Of a DNA stretch of 41,867 bases, positions 8,217 through 18,364 are shown in pieces (within the stretch, counting starts at the first letter, position 1; the number at the start of each line of letters is the position of its first letter). The stretch is from Candidatus Poribacteria bacterium (GTDB lineage: Bacteria > Poribacteria > WGA-4E > WGA-3G): NCBI GenBank assembly GCA_022823085.1, contig JAJDXV010000035.1:1-41867 (forward strand), in the 5' to 3' direction. The notes beneath the pieces are model-generated. The model worked only from the letters and a program-made list of their open reading frames with translations. It made no database searches and was not told where the DNA came from. A program made the position numbers and the translations under genes.

Positions 8217-8903
8217 ATGCAAATTCTATGTACTGAAAACGTTACCGAAAAACTCTATACGCTCTATAATCAACTCCTCGCGCAACACGGGGACCGTAAA
8301 TGGTGGCCCGCGGATACACCGTTTGAAGTCGCGCTCGGTGCTATTTTAACACAAGCGACATCGTGGCGCAACGTCGAAATAGCGATGGACAATCTCAGAA
8401 ACGCCGATACCTTTACACCCGAACAGATCGCTTCTATCAGCCAAGCCGCTCTGGAACGATTGATCCGACCCTCACGTTACTTTCGGATGAAGGCGCAGAA
8501 GGTGCGCGCATTCGTAGAATATATTGAAAAGCGTCCGATGCACGTGATGTTTACGCAGGATGTCCCCGAATTGCGGGAAGAACTGCTCTCTATCTACGGG
8601 GTCGGTCCCGAAACAGCGGATACGATTATCCTCTACGCCGCGGGTAAACCGAGTTTTGTTGTCGATAGTTATACCTATAGACTCTTTTCACGGTTGGGAT
8701 GGGTGGAAGGGGGATATGACTACGCGAAACTTCGTGCCCTATTTATGGACAATCTCCCGCACGATACCGAGTTGTTCAACGAATACCACGCCTTGATTGT
8801 CCGGCACGGCGCAAGGGTATGCCTAAAGAAAACACCGATGTGTCAAGAGTGTCGTCTACAGACATCTTGCGCGTATTACAATTCGCCTGAGCAAGAATCT
8901 TAG
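8217..8903 (+). CDS. endonuclease III-like DNA glycosylase with [4Fe-4S] cluster, MagIII-like
   Basis: A 228-residue HhH-GPD base-excision glycosylase. The helix-hairpin-helix is at YGVGPETAD (127-135), the catalytic aspartate is D150 in VVDSYTYR, and a CX6CX2CX5C iron-sulfur loop is at C202, C209, C212 and C218. The position that holds the lyase lysine in endonuclease III is E132, so this should be a monofunctional glycosylase. Such replacement, with the VVDSYTYR context, resembles the 3-methyladenine glycosylase MagIII. The ATG at 8217 has GAGGA 11 bases upstream. A TTG at 8199 would add six residues. It diverges from the sugar isomerase gene with only 39 bases between starts. Confidence 0.85.
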   Translation: MQILCTENVTEKLYTLYNQLLAQHGDRKWWPADTPFEVALGAILTQATSWRNVEIAMDNLRNADTFTPEQIASISQAALERLIRPSRYFRMKAQKVRAFVEYIEKRPMHVMFTQDVPELREELLSIYGVGPETADTIILYAAGKPSFVVDSYTYRLFSRLGWVEGGYDYAKLRALFMDNLPHDTELFNEYHALIVRHGARVCLKKTPMCQECRLQTSCAYYNSPEQES

Positions 8904-8934
8904 AGATGCCGAAATAGATGGTTATTGAGGCAAT

Positions 8935-8963
8935 CGTAGGGGTTGGGTTACCCAATCCCTACG
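8935..8963. terminator. hairpin between convergent genes
   Basis: CGTAGGGGTTGGG (8935-8947), loop TTA and CCCAATCCCTACG (8951-8963) form a 13-bp stem with one G-T wobble, between the 3' ends of the glycosylase and ligA. It lacks a clear T-run, so it may be an intergenic GTAGGG-type repeat that also acts as a bidirectional terminator. Confidence 0.55.
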
Positions 8964-8989
8964 CATGTTTCAAAAATTTGGTAGAAACA

Positions 8990-11023
<2,034 letters not shown>

Positions 11024-11082
11024 CTATCCAGTTTTAGAAGAATTGTAAGCGACCTGGACCGATCGCATATAATCTATTTGCG

Positions 11083-12510
11083 TCACTGTGTATGGGCTGA
11101 CAGATCGCTTGCGATCGTTAATCGCCGCTGGCGTGTAAAGGTGCGAGGACGTGTATACCCTTCACCTGTCGGGCCCGCAATCGTCATCGCTAAGAAACCT
11201 TCACCTTCCAATCCGCAAGAGGCATAAGACGGCGCATTGATAACCACAACCGTGCAATCCATCGCTTTGTTGAATTGCGTGATACGTTTGCTGTTGTTCG
11301 TGTGGAGCACCGCTGTATGTCCACGTCCACCCTCTGCTCTGATTGCACCTGCTAACGCCTCGTCGAAATCGCGACACCGAACGACCGGGAGGATCGGCAT
11401 CAGGTACTCATTAATAACAAAGTTGTGATCCGCTGGAACTTCTACGACAATCGCTACCCTTCCTGCCGGCGCAGTGATACCCGCGGCGTTTAAAATAGTC
11501 GCTGCGTCTTTACCGATGTATTCCTTGTTTGATTCGTCTTTTTCGGTGACGACAGACTCTAAATCTTCAAGCTGACTTGCACTCAACAGATGACCGTTGT
11601 TCCGGGTGAGTGCCTGAACCGTCTCGTCCGCAACGGATTCAACGACAAAGAGTGCTTTCTCACCGATACAGAGTAGGTTGTTGTCGAAACTGGTACCCGC
11701 GATAACGTGTTTCGCTGCCTGATCGATGTCGGCGGTTTCGTCAATAATTGCTGGTGGGTTACCGGGTCCCGCAGCGATTGTCTTTTTACCACTTGATAAA
11801 GCTGCCCTGACAACGGAGGCACCACCGGTGGCAACGAGCATCGCAATGTCAGGATGCTCCATGATCTCTTTGGCGGTTCGCAGACTCGCATTCGCAACGG
11901 AAGTGAGCAGATTAGGGGGCGCCCCAGCTTTAACGATCGCTTCGTTGATGACGTGCATCGTCTCTTCGGTGCAATCACGCGCATTTGGGTGCGGGCTGAA
12001 GACGACAGCGTTGCCCGCCGATAGCATGATAATCGCGTGGTTAATCACCGTTGATGTCGGGTTCGTGGTAGGTGTGATCGAATTAATAACCCCAAAAGGG
12101 ACATACTCAATGAGAAGTGTTCCCTCATCCCCAGAGATCGCTTCCGAAATCAGATCGTCCACGCCAGGAGAAAGTGTTACGGCACCCTCATTTTTCATGA
12201 CCTTATGTGCCGCATTGCCCATATTCGTGTCTTCTACTGCCAAGTCGGCAAGACGTTTCGCATTCGCAAGCGAAACCGCTTTGATCGCTTCAATAATCTC
12301 ACGTCTTTTGGCAAACCCGAGCTTGACAAATGCTGCTTGCGCTGTTTTCGCAGCTGCGATAGCCTCCGCGGCTGTCGCGAAAACACCAGCACGAGAAGAA
12401 CTCACACCGACAACCGGTGTCGGTGCTGCCGTCGTCGAACCTTCCTGTTGCAGTGTCCTTAAAACCTGAGAAACAATTTCTTCAATCTGTTTTTCGTCAA
12501 TTTGTGCCAT
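11083..12510 (-). CDS. CoA-acylating aldehyde dehydrogenase, microcompartment type (PduP/EutE-like)
   Basis: A 475-residue aldehyde dehydrogenase that should convert an aldehyde plus CoA to acyl-CoA with NAD+ inside a bacterial microcompartment. The catalytic cysteine is C281 in NNLLCIGEK, and the nucleotide-binding region is recognisable at TGGASVVRAAL and AAGPGNPP. The first 20 residues (MAQIDEKQIEEIVSQVLRTL) form an amphipathic helix followed by a Thr/Pro/Val-rich linker, which is the form of an encapsulation peptide. The length fits PduP/EutE. GGAGG lies five bases before the ATG. A BMC-H shell protein gene lies upstream on the same strand, which supports the microcompartment role. The aldehyde is not known; planctomycete-type compartments handling lactaldehyde are one possibility. 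Confidence 0.9.
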   Translation of the reverse strand: MAQIDEKQIEEIVSQVLRTLQQEGSTTAAPTPVVGVSSSRAGVFATAAEAIAAAKTAQAAFVKLGFAKRREIIEAIKAVSLANAKRLADLAVEDTNMGNAAHKVMKNEGAVTLSPGVDDLISEAISGDEGTLLIEYVPFGVINSITPTTNPTSTVINHAIIMLSAGNAVVFSPHPNARDCTEETMHVINEAIVKAGAPPNLLTSVANASLRTAKEIMEHPDIAMLVATGGASVVRAALSSGKKTIAAGPGNPPAIIDETADIDQAAKHVIAGTSFDNNLLCIGEKALFVVESVADETVQALTRNNGHLLSASQLEDLESVVTEKDESNKEYIGKDAATILNAAGITAPAGRVAIVVEVPADHNFVINEYLMPILPVVRCRDFDEALAGAIRAEGGRGHTAVLHTNNSKRITQFNKAMDCTVVVINAPSYASCGLEGEGFLAMTIAGPTGEGYTRPRTFTRQRRLTIASDLSAHTQ

Positions 12511-12677
12511 TCAACCCTCCAGTATATCTTACCGCGTCGGACGCACCTAAGGCGCACATAACAAAACCACTGGTGGCACCGTAGCTACAGAACCCGTGGC
12601 AATGCTAACATGTTCTCCGGTAAAGAAAGCGAAGTAGGGCAAAGGTACAAAAGTCATCCCCCGCCCTACGTCCCGAT

Positions 12678-12983
12678 TTATTTGCTCGAACTCTTCGCTT
12701 CCGCCGAGCTTCCGCCGCCAAGAATGGTCTCCACATCTGCATGTGGGCGAGGGATGACATGCACCGACACCAATTCACCGACCGCTTTCGCCGCTTCGGC
12801 GCCCGCATCTGTCGCCGCTTGCACCGCACCGACATCACCACGAACCATCACTGTGACAAAACCGCCACCGACCTGTTCTTTCCCGACCAATTTAACGTTT
12901 GCGGCTTTCACCATGGTGTCGGCAGCTTCAACCGCTCCGATAAGTCCGCGTGTTTCAACCATTCCTAATGCTTCATTGCGCAT
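12678..12983 (-). CDS. BMC-H microcompartment shell protein
   Basis: A 101-residue single-domain BMC shell protein (PduA/EutM/CcmK class) that assembles into hexameric tiles. It has the typical start [20 protein letters not shown], then [26 protein letters not shown], with a pore-loop GGG where PduA has GSG, then [12 protein letters not shown] short Ser/Ala/Lys tail ends the protein. The ATG at 12983 was chosen because AAGGAG lies seven bases upstream and the protein then starts like the family; a longer in-frame reading from 13094 adds 37 unrelated residues. It is followed 167 bases later by the aldehyde dehydrogenase. No pentameric vertex protein or second shell gene is in the window. Confidence 0.93.
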   Translation of the reverse strand: MRNEALGMVETRGLIGAVEAADTMVKAANVKLVGKEQVGGGFVTVMVRGDVGAVQAATDAGAEAAKAVGELVSVHVIPRPHADVETILGGGSSAEAKSSSK

Positions 12984-13171
12984 GTAGTTAGACTCCTTAT
13001 CTAAAAAAAAATAGTATGCAAGATACCGAGCAACGCACCACTGATATCTGTTTGTGTTTTTACTGTTGTATCGGTACGTACATAGGCATCTCAATCAAAT
13101 ACGCTCAATTAATAATGATACTACAAAATCCGTATTTCTGCAAGTCAAATTTTTCCCAACAGTATTCCATT

Positions 13172-13235
13172 CTTCCAACCTTCCATTCCTCCCTCCTTCC
13201 AACCTTCCTCTCAAGTTTCCCTTCCAACTTTCTAA
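13172..13235. repeat. polypyrimidine tract with repeated CTTCCAACCTTCC
   Basis: A nearly pure pyrimidine stretch on the plus strand, with CTTCCAACCTTCC at 13172-13184 and again at 13196-13208 and a degenerate third unit near 13220. It lies in the 480-base gap (12984-13463) between the divergent shell-protein and citrate synthase genes. The gap also contains the citrate synthase promoter at 13281 and nothing else I can identify. Confidence 0.5.
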
Positions 13236-13280
13236 CTCACACTGACAATTGAATATCTCTGAGTTTTTTCCAATTTTGTC

Positions 13281-13309
13281 TTGACTTTTAATGGGAATTC
13301 TGATAAAAT
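13281..13309 (+). promoter_or_regulatory. sigma70-like promoter for the citrate synthase gene
   Basis: TTGACT (13281-13286), a 17-base spacer and TAAAAT (13304-13309), close to the consensus. A leader of about 150 bases would precede the TTG start at 13464. Confidence 0.6.
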
Positions 13310-13463
13310 ATTAATGATTAGAATCTTTTCAAACGGAAGTTGGAGCACTTGACCCTCTCGCCGCGTGAAAGGTGGTTGTGTGGATCCGGACGAACCAGAA
13401 TTTCGGTAAACTTCGCAAAACGGAACATTTCATCTAAAAATAACCAACGAAGGAGATCTCATT

Positions 13464-15014
13464 TTGAACAAGAATTTGGAGGCAAAGCAGGAAGCCGCAC
13501 TCCGAAAGATCCTGTCGGAGGTGCCAGATACCTCGACGTATACACCCGTAATAGACGCTTTGAATAGGGCAACTGAATTAGGCGAGGATAAAATCGCAGC
13601 AGTCCTAAACGGTTTCAGTTCGATGCCTCAATCTACAACCGTTTTCGCGAATCCGGCACTACACAAAGCCGCAGTCGATTGTGACGGCACACAGATAACC
13701 TTGAATATCCGTAGTTTTGCGATCCGCGGTATCGTTTCCGAAAGTGAAATCGTCGCAGACAAACTCAGTCCGGCATTCGTTATTTTCGCAGGGCTTTTCG
13801 GTAGGCGACCAGGAACAGATGACAACGGACTTGATGAAGAGGCACTGCTATCAAGCCTAATAGATACGAAATTTTACGAATTCATCACAACCCGCAGAGA
13901 GAGTCTCACGGGTGAACAACGCCTCGTTAATCAGGTAGCAGAATTTGCGAAAGCCTTCCCGGAAGCCGGCCCTGAGGCTGCTATTCAACACTTCTCAACA
14001 CTCCGTAAACTCGGTGTCCCGCACCAGAAGGGGATCGGTGGCACACGCGAACCCGATTCACTCCTACTTGAACTCATTGAAACACACATGGAAAATGTCG
14101 CTGTCGGCGCAGTTTCGGCGTATATGCGACATCAACTCCGTGAGAACCCAGCACTACACCCGCAAGTTCTCGCAATGCGCGCCACCGATCTCATCACCGA
14201 GTCTCAAAAGCGTGAAAAAACTGCCTTCCAGACCTGTTATAGCCTACTCTTAGGACGCGAAGCCTCTGAGGTTGAAGCCAATATTTTGGAACGGATGGGT
14301 GTTATACAGATACACCACGGTTCCGCAGGTTCCAACGTCGTCGCACGCTACCTCGCGACTTTACACACCGGTGCTGTATCCGATTTCTTCGTCGCAGCGC
14401 AGATGGCTTTAGACGGGAATCGACATTTCGGTGCGATTCACGATATGACGACGTTTATCAATCAGATCGAATCCCTCGATACCGATGCGCTTGAAGCCGC
14501 TATCTATGAACGGATGCAAGCCGCGTTACCGACCTTCGGACACCCCGAAATCGCCGCCGCCGGACGCGCCGATGAAATCCAGCAAGACCCACGACCCGCT
14601 ATCTATTTCAATCCGTTCCTCGAAGCTATTGATAACGGCGATATCCAACTCAACGAGCAGCAGAAAAAACGATTAACGATTATCCAACGCATTTATCAAC
14701 TCGCCTTCGTTGAAGGTTTCGTCCGTCCGGGCCGTGAAAACGATCCGCCACTCCGCTTAACGCCGAATACCGATTTCGGTGGGTGGGCTGTCCAAGAAGG
14801 GTTGGACATCTATGAACACGACAGAACGCTGTTGACCTATATCTTCCGAGGCTTCGGTTGGATGATGGATGCCCGCGAACAACTCCCGTTGAAAATTATC
14901 CGACCCGTTATCCCACCACATCCAGACATCGTTCCGAAACCGAACGACGATACAACAATCTCCGACGAAGTCGTGGCATTACACAAACGGATGGCAGGTC
15001 CAAACGCCTTTTAG
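13464..15014 (+). CDS. gltA: divergent citrate synthase
   Basis: A 516-residue protein of the citrate synthase fold, which condenses oxaloacetate and acetyl-CoA. The C-terminal half aligns by eye with the family: IQIHHGSAGSN (283-291), then GNRHFGAI with H321 at the substrate histidine, TFGHPE with H360 at the second catalytic histidine, DPRP (375-378), TPNTDFGGW with D437 at the catalytic aspartate, and a closing REQLPLKIIRP. The three expected catalytic residues are therefore present, but the surroundings are unusual and the protein is about 80 residues longer than typical. The start is a TTG at 13464 with AAGGAG eight bases before it. The icd gene follows, which supports a TCA-cycle role. 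A methylcitrate synthase-like specificity cannot be excluded. Confidence 0.82.
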   Translation: MNKNLEAKQEAALRKILSEVPDTSTYTPVIDALNRATELGEDKIAAVLNGFSSMPQSTTVFANPALHKAAVDCDGTQITLNIRSFAIRGIVSESEIVADKLSPAFVIFAGLFGRRPGTDDNGLDEEALLSSLIDTKFYEFITTRRESLTGEQRLVNQVAEFAKAFPEAGPEAAIQHFSTLRKLGVPHQKGIGGTREPDSLLLELIETHMENVAVGAVSAYMRHQLRENPALHPQVLAMRATDLITESQKREKTAFQTCYSLLLGREASEVEANILERMGVIQIHHGSAGSNVVARYLATLHTGAVSDFFVAAQMALDGNRHFGAIHDMTTFINQIESLDTDALEAAIYERMQAALPTFGHPEIAAAGRADEIQQDPRPAIYFNPFLEAIDNGDIQLNEQQKKRLTIIQRIYQLAFVEGFVRPGRENDPPLRLTPNTDFGGWAVQEGLDIYEHDRTLLTYIFRGFGWMMDAREQLPLKIIRPVIPPHPDIVPKPNDDTTISDEVVALHKRMAGPNAF

Positions 15015-15017
15015 AGG

Positions 15018-15080
15018 TTATCAGCTTTACAGTTAAAGGGAGATTATGTTAAACCGAAGCTCCCTTTTAACTGATAACTG
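15018..15080. promoter_or_regulatory. inverted repeat between citrate synthase and icd
   Basis: CAGTTAAAGGGAG (15030-15042) pairs with CTCCCTTTTAACTG (15060-15073) with one bulged base, and TTATCAG (15018-15024) repeats in inverse as CTGATAA just after the right arm. There is no T-run directly after it, so it may be a processing or attenuation hairpin between two cotranscribed genes rather than a full terminator. Confidence 0.45.
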
Positions 15081-15118
15081 TGTCCTGAAAACTGATAACT
15101 ACACAGAGAGGAATCCCC

Positions 15119-16363
15119 GTGATTGAACTATCGCAATTAACAGTGCCAACAGAGGGTGAAAGAGTAGGATTCACCGATGGGCAGCTCGTCGTGCCGAATA
15201 AACCGATTATCCCCGTCATTGAAGGTGATGGCATCGGACGAGACATCATGAAAACAACTCGGCGTGTTGTGGATACAGCCGTTGAGACCGCATATAACGG
15301 CGAAAAACAGATCGTATGGTTTGATGTCTACGCCGGCGAAAACGCCATGGCAAAATACAACGAATGGCTGCCACAAGACACCTTCGATGCAATTGAATAC
15401 TTCCGCGTTGCCCTAAAGGGTCCCTTGACGACCCCCGTCGGCGGTGGGTTTCGGAGTTTAAATGTAACGTTGCGTCAGGTGCTTGAACTCTACGCATGTG
15501 TCCGTCCCGTCCGTTATTTCCAAGGTGTCCCCGCACCTGTCACACATCCCGAAAAGATGGATGTCGTTATCTTCCGTGAGAATACGGAGGATGTCTATGC
15601 CGGTATCGAATGGGAACAAGGCACCCCAGAAGTCAAAAAGGTCATTGAACTGCTCCGTTCCGAAATGGGTGTAGAGATCCGCGAAGATTCGGGGATCGGT
15701 ATAAAGCCGATCAGTATCTTTGCGACGAAACGCTTGGCACGCATGGCGATCCAATACGCAATCGAACACGGTAGACGCAGCGTTACCTTTGTCCATAAAG
15801 GTAACATCATGAAGTTTACCGAGGGCGCGTTCTCCGCTTGGGGATATGAACTCGCGAAAGAGGAGTTCGCCGAGCAGACCATCACGGAAGATGAACTCTA
15901 CAGTGACTACGACGGTCAGTGTCCTGAAGGCAAGATTATCGTCAATGACCGCATCGCTGACAGCATGCTCCAGCAGATTTTAACGCGAACGGACGAGTAC
16001 GACGTAATCGTCACACCGAACCTCAACGGTGACTATCTCTCGGACGCAGCAGCGGCGCAAGTCGGCGGTATCGGCATGGCACCGGGTGGCAACCTCAGTG
16101 ACGAAGTCGCACTCTTTGAAGCGACGCACGGCACCGCACCGAAATACACCGACCAAGATGTCGTTAATCCGGGTTCGCTGATCCTCTCCGCAGTGATGAT
16201 GCTGGAACACATCGGTTGGCAGGAAGCCGCCGACCTAATCATCGCTGGACTTGAGAAAACCATCCTCCAAAAACGCGTGACCTACGATCTGGAGCGTCTC
16301 ATGGAAGGCGCGACGAAGGTCCGCACCTCCGAATTCGGCGCAGCGATTATCGAAAACTTTTAG
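15119..16363 (+). CDS. icd: isocitrate dehydrogenase (NADP+)
   Basis: A 414-residue isocitrate dehydrogenase that oxidatively decarboxylates isocitrate to 2-oxoglutarate. It is close to E. coli Icd along its length: [10 protein letters not shown] (31-40), [16 protein letters not shown] (100-115), [27 protein letters not shown], the metal-binding aspartates in the [17 protein letters not shown] region, and [11 protein letters not shown]. The substrate-binding serine, which is also the AceK phosphorylation site in E. coli, is at exactly residue 113. The coenzyme-binding segment (HGTAPKY) fits NADP+ use. The start is GTG at 15119 after GAGAGG. It follows the citrate synthase gene by 104 bases. 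Confidence 0.96.
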   Translation: MIELSQLTVPTEGERVGFTDGQLVVPNKPIIPVIEGDGIGRDIMKTTRRVVDTAVETAYNGEKQIVWFDVYAGENAMAKYNEWLPQDTFDAIEYFRVALKGPLTTPVGGGFRSLNVTLRQVLELYACVRPVRYFQGVPAPVTHPEKMDVVIFRENTEDVYAGIEWEQGTPEVKKVIELLRSEMGVEIREDSGIGIKPISIFATKRLARMAIQYAIEHGRRSVTFVHKGNIMKFTEGAFSAWGYELAKEEFAEQTITEDELYSDYDGQCPEGKIIVNDRIADSMLQQILTRTDEYDVIVTPNLNGDYLSDAAAAQVGGIGMAPGGNLSDEVALFEATHGTAPKYTDQDVVNPGSLILSAVMMLEHIGWQEAADLIIAGLEKTILQKRVTYDLERLMEGATKVRTSEFGAAIIENF

Positions 16364-16400
16364 CGGAGCACTACCAGCACCCATAACGGAGACGCAGCGC

Positions 16401-16538
16401 ATGTCCTTAAAAACGAAGTTTATTATCGGGGCAGGCGTGTTAGCTGCCATCGGCATCGGGATAGGTCTCGAATTACATCGCCTTCACCGGCGCATTCTCG
16501 AAGAATTGGTCGCAATCCGCCAGCAAGGCGAACAATAA
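16401..16538 (+). CDS. 45-residue single-pass membrane peptide
   Basis: A short reading frame with a good ribosome binding site (GGAG nine bases before the ATG) in the gap between icd and the ATPase gene. It encodes a short basic start, one hydrophobic segment (about residues 7-23, rich in glycine: IIGAGVLAAIGIGIG), and a charged amphipathic tail with LHRLHRRILEELVAIRQ. The glycine spacing suits a packed transmembrane helix. It lies 37 bases after icd in the same direction and could be cotranscribed. I do not recognise a family. Confidence 0.6.
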   Translation: MSLKTKFIIGAGVLAAIGIGIGLELHRLHRRILEELVAIRQQGEQ

Positions 16539-16587
16539 ATGCTGTTTCCAATTTCCGTGTCAGAGACAGAGAACTGAGGTAGACATC

Positions 16588-17853
16588 ATGATTACCGAAC
16601 TCCGCGCGCAAAATTTCAAATCATGGAAAGATACGGATAAGTTGCAGATAGCACCCTTAACCGGTTTCTTCGGCGCGAACAGTTCCGGCAAAACGAGTCT
16701 CCTGCAAACACTACTCATGCTTAAGCAGACTGTTGAACGTCCACCTGATTGGAATGGCGTAATTGATTTCGGTGACGATGGTTCCCTTGTTAACTTAGGC
16801 AGTTTTGACGACCTTATTCATCAATACAAACGAGATATACCACTCGAAATCTCTCTCTCGTGGAAATTTTCCGAAAAACTAAGCATAACGGACATCGAGG
16901 AAGTGGATACCCTTTCCTTTGAACTCAGGGTCTTTGACAATGAGAATTCGGTCCCCGGTGTGTCTTTCAATTATAAGATTGGTGAAGAAAACCTGGCAGT
17001 AGACTGGGACGGTCAAGATGTTCGTTTGATTTCTGTTCCCGTTGAACTCAATTATCATGACGAGTCTCTTTTTCGGTGCTATGGGGTTCGTAGTGCTCAC
17101 TATCATAATCAGGAAATTTTTTCGTCCATCCAAACGCGCTTTGAAAACCTATTCCGTTACATTCGCCATCTCGGGCCGCTCCGTGAATATCCACGTCGGA
17201 ATTACGCATGGCAAGGTAAGCATTCACAAGGTGTAGGACAGCACGGTGAAGATATGGTTACTGCCCTCTTTTCCGGACGAATTCAACTCCGTGATACTGA
17301 GGAACAGATTCCTATGTGGTTACAACGATTGGATCTTATTGATTCTTATCGTCTCAATCCTGTACGCAATACAGAAAGAGATTACGAATTCCTCGTCCGG
17401 AAGTATAAAGGTGGCCCCGAAATCCGACTCACAGATGTCGGCTTTGGTGTTTCGCAGGTATTTCCGGTGTTGGTGCTCTGTTATTACGTGCCAGAGGGAA
17501 GCATCCTCATCCTTGAACAACCCGAAGCACATCTCCATCCGAAAGTCCAATCAGAATTAGCGGATCTGCTCGTTGAGGTTGTAAAAGAACGACAGTTACA
17601 GATTATCCTTGAGAGCCACAGCGAGCATCTACTGATACGGTTAATGCGGCGCATCGCTGAGGAACAAATTTCGGCAGACGACACCGCCTTCTATTTTTGC
17701 GAAATGAAAGAGGGTGTCTCTGAAATTGAGCGGCTCAATGTAGATGACTACGGAAACATCACGAATTGGCCACAAAACTTCTTCGGTGATGAGATGGACG
17801 ACTTGGCAGCAAAGACTAAAGCGGAGATGAAACGTAAGAAAGCAAACAAATGA
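16588..17853 (+). CDS. AAA ATPase with DUF3696 C-terminus
   Basis: A 421-residue ATPase of the RecF/OLD-like class. Walker A is GANSSGKTS at 29-37 after the start ITELRAQNFKSWKD, and the second half carries LEQPEAHLHPKVQ as Walker B/D-loop, ILESHSEHLL as switch, and the DUF3696 tail (NWPQNFFGDEMDDL). No nuclease domain is attached. The stop codon overlaps the start of the next gene by four bases (ATGA at 17850-17853), so the two are translationally coupled. By analogy with Septu, PARIS and similar pairs, the ATPase may sense a trigger and license the neighbouring nuclease; that is inference. The start has GAGGT upstream. Confidence 0.85.
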   Translation: MITELRAQNFKSWKDTDKLQIAPLTGFFGANSSGKTSLLQTLLMLKQTVERPPDWNGVIDFGDDGSLVNLGSFDDLIHQYKRDIPLEISLSWKFSEKLSITDIEEVDTLSFELRVFDNENSVPGVSFNYKIGEENLAVDWDGQDVRLISVPVELNYHDESLFRCYGVRSAHYHNQEIFSSIQTRFENLFRYIRHLGPLREYPRRNYAWQGKHSQGVGQHGEDMVTALFSGRIQLRDTEEQIPMWLQRLDLIDSYRLNPVRNTERDYEFLVRKYKGGPEIRLTDVGFGVSQVFPVLVLCYYVPEGSILILEQPEAHLHPKVQSELADLLVEVVKERQLQIILESHSEHLLIRLMRRIAEEQISADDTAFYFCEMKEGVSEIERLNVDDYGNITNWPQNFFGDEMDDLAAKTKAEMKRKKANK

Positions 17854-18356
17854 TGAAAGTTATTGTAGATACAAACGTCCCGCTGGTTGCCAATGGAAGA
17901 GCAGACCAAGCCTCTGAAGATTGCGTGGAAACCTGTATTGACGAACTGATGAAGATTACCGAAGGTGACGTAAAATTAGTGCTCGATGATCAACGGCGAA
18001 TCATCTCGGAATACCGGAATAAGTTGAATCCGGTCGGTTTTCCCGGTGTTGGAGACGCGTTCCTCAAATGGGCAGAGATCAATTGGGCAAACCCGCAACA
18101 ATGCGACTTGGTTTCTATTACGCCTGTTGATGATTCAGAAACTAATTTCCAAGAGTTTCCACCAGACCCAGCATTAGCAGATTTTGATCAGGATGATAGA
18201 AAATTCATCGCTGTGGCACTGGCACACGCCGAAAAACCGCCCATTCTGCAAGCCGTAGATAGTGCATGGTGGAGCTTCCGCGACGCACTCCATCAACACG
18301 GTGTCACAGTTGATTTCATCTGTGAAGACGATATTCTTTCGACCCTGAACGCGTAA
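17850..18356 (+). CDS. PIN-like nuclease domain protein coupled to the DUF3696 ATPase
   Basis: A 168-residue protein with PIN-domain features: the N-terminal strand VIVDTNVPLVA with the first acidic residue, the central DDQRRIISEY, an acidic cluster ADFDQDDRKFIAVALAH in the C-terminal part, and QAVDSAWW at the last strand. PIN domains are metal-dependent RNases or DNases, and here four acidic positions are plausible. The ATG overlaps the stop of the ATPase gene (ATGATG at 17850, so the start could be the second ATG). The protein is a single domain of normal PIN length with no antitoxin-like partner other than the ATPase. The last codons overlap, in another frame, the start of a NIPSNAP remnant. 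Confidence 0.75.
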   Translation: MMKVIVDTNVPLVANGRADQASEDCVETCIDELMKITEGDVKLVLDDQRRIISEYRNKLNPVGFPGVGDAFLKWAEINWANPQQCDLVSITPVDDSETNFQEFPPDPALADFDQDDRKFIAVALAHAEKPPILQAVDSAWWSFRDALHQHGVTVDFICEDDILSTLNA

Positions 18357-18364
18357 AGTTCTCA

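Noticed and set aside
11726..12469. Plus-strand frame of 247 codons opposite the aldehyde dehydrogenase
   Set aside because: Antisense shadow; the minus-strand protein has a full set of family motifs.
13016..13252. Small plus-strand frames in the polypyrimidine gap
   Set aside because: Composition reflects the CTTCC repeats; no ribosome site and no recognisable protein.
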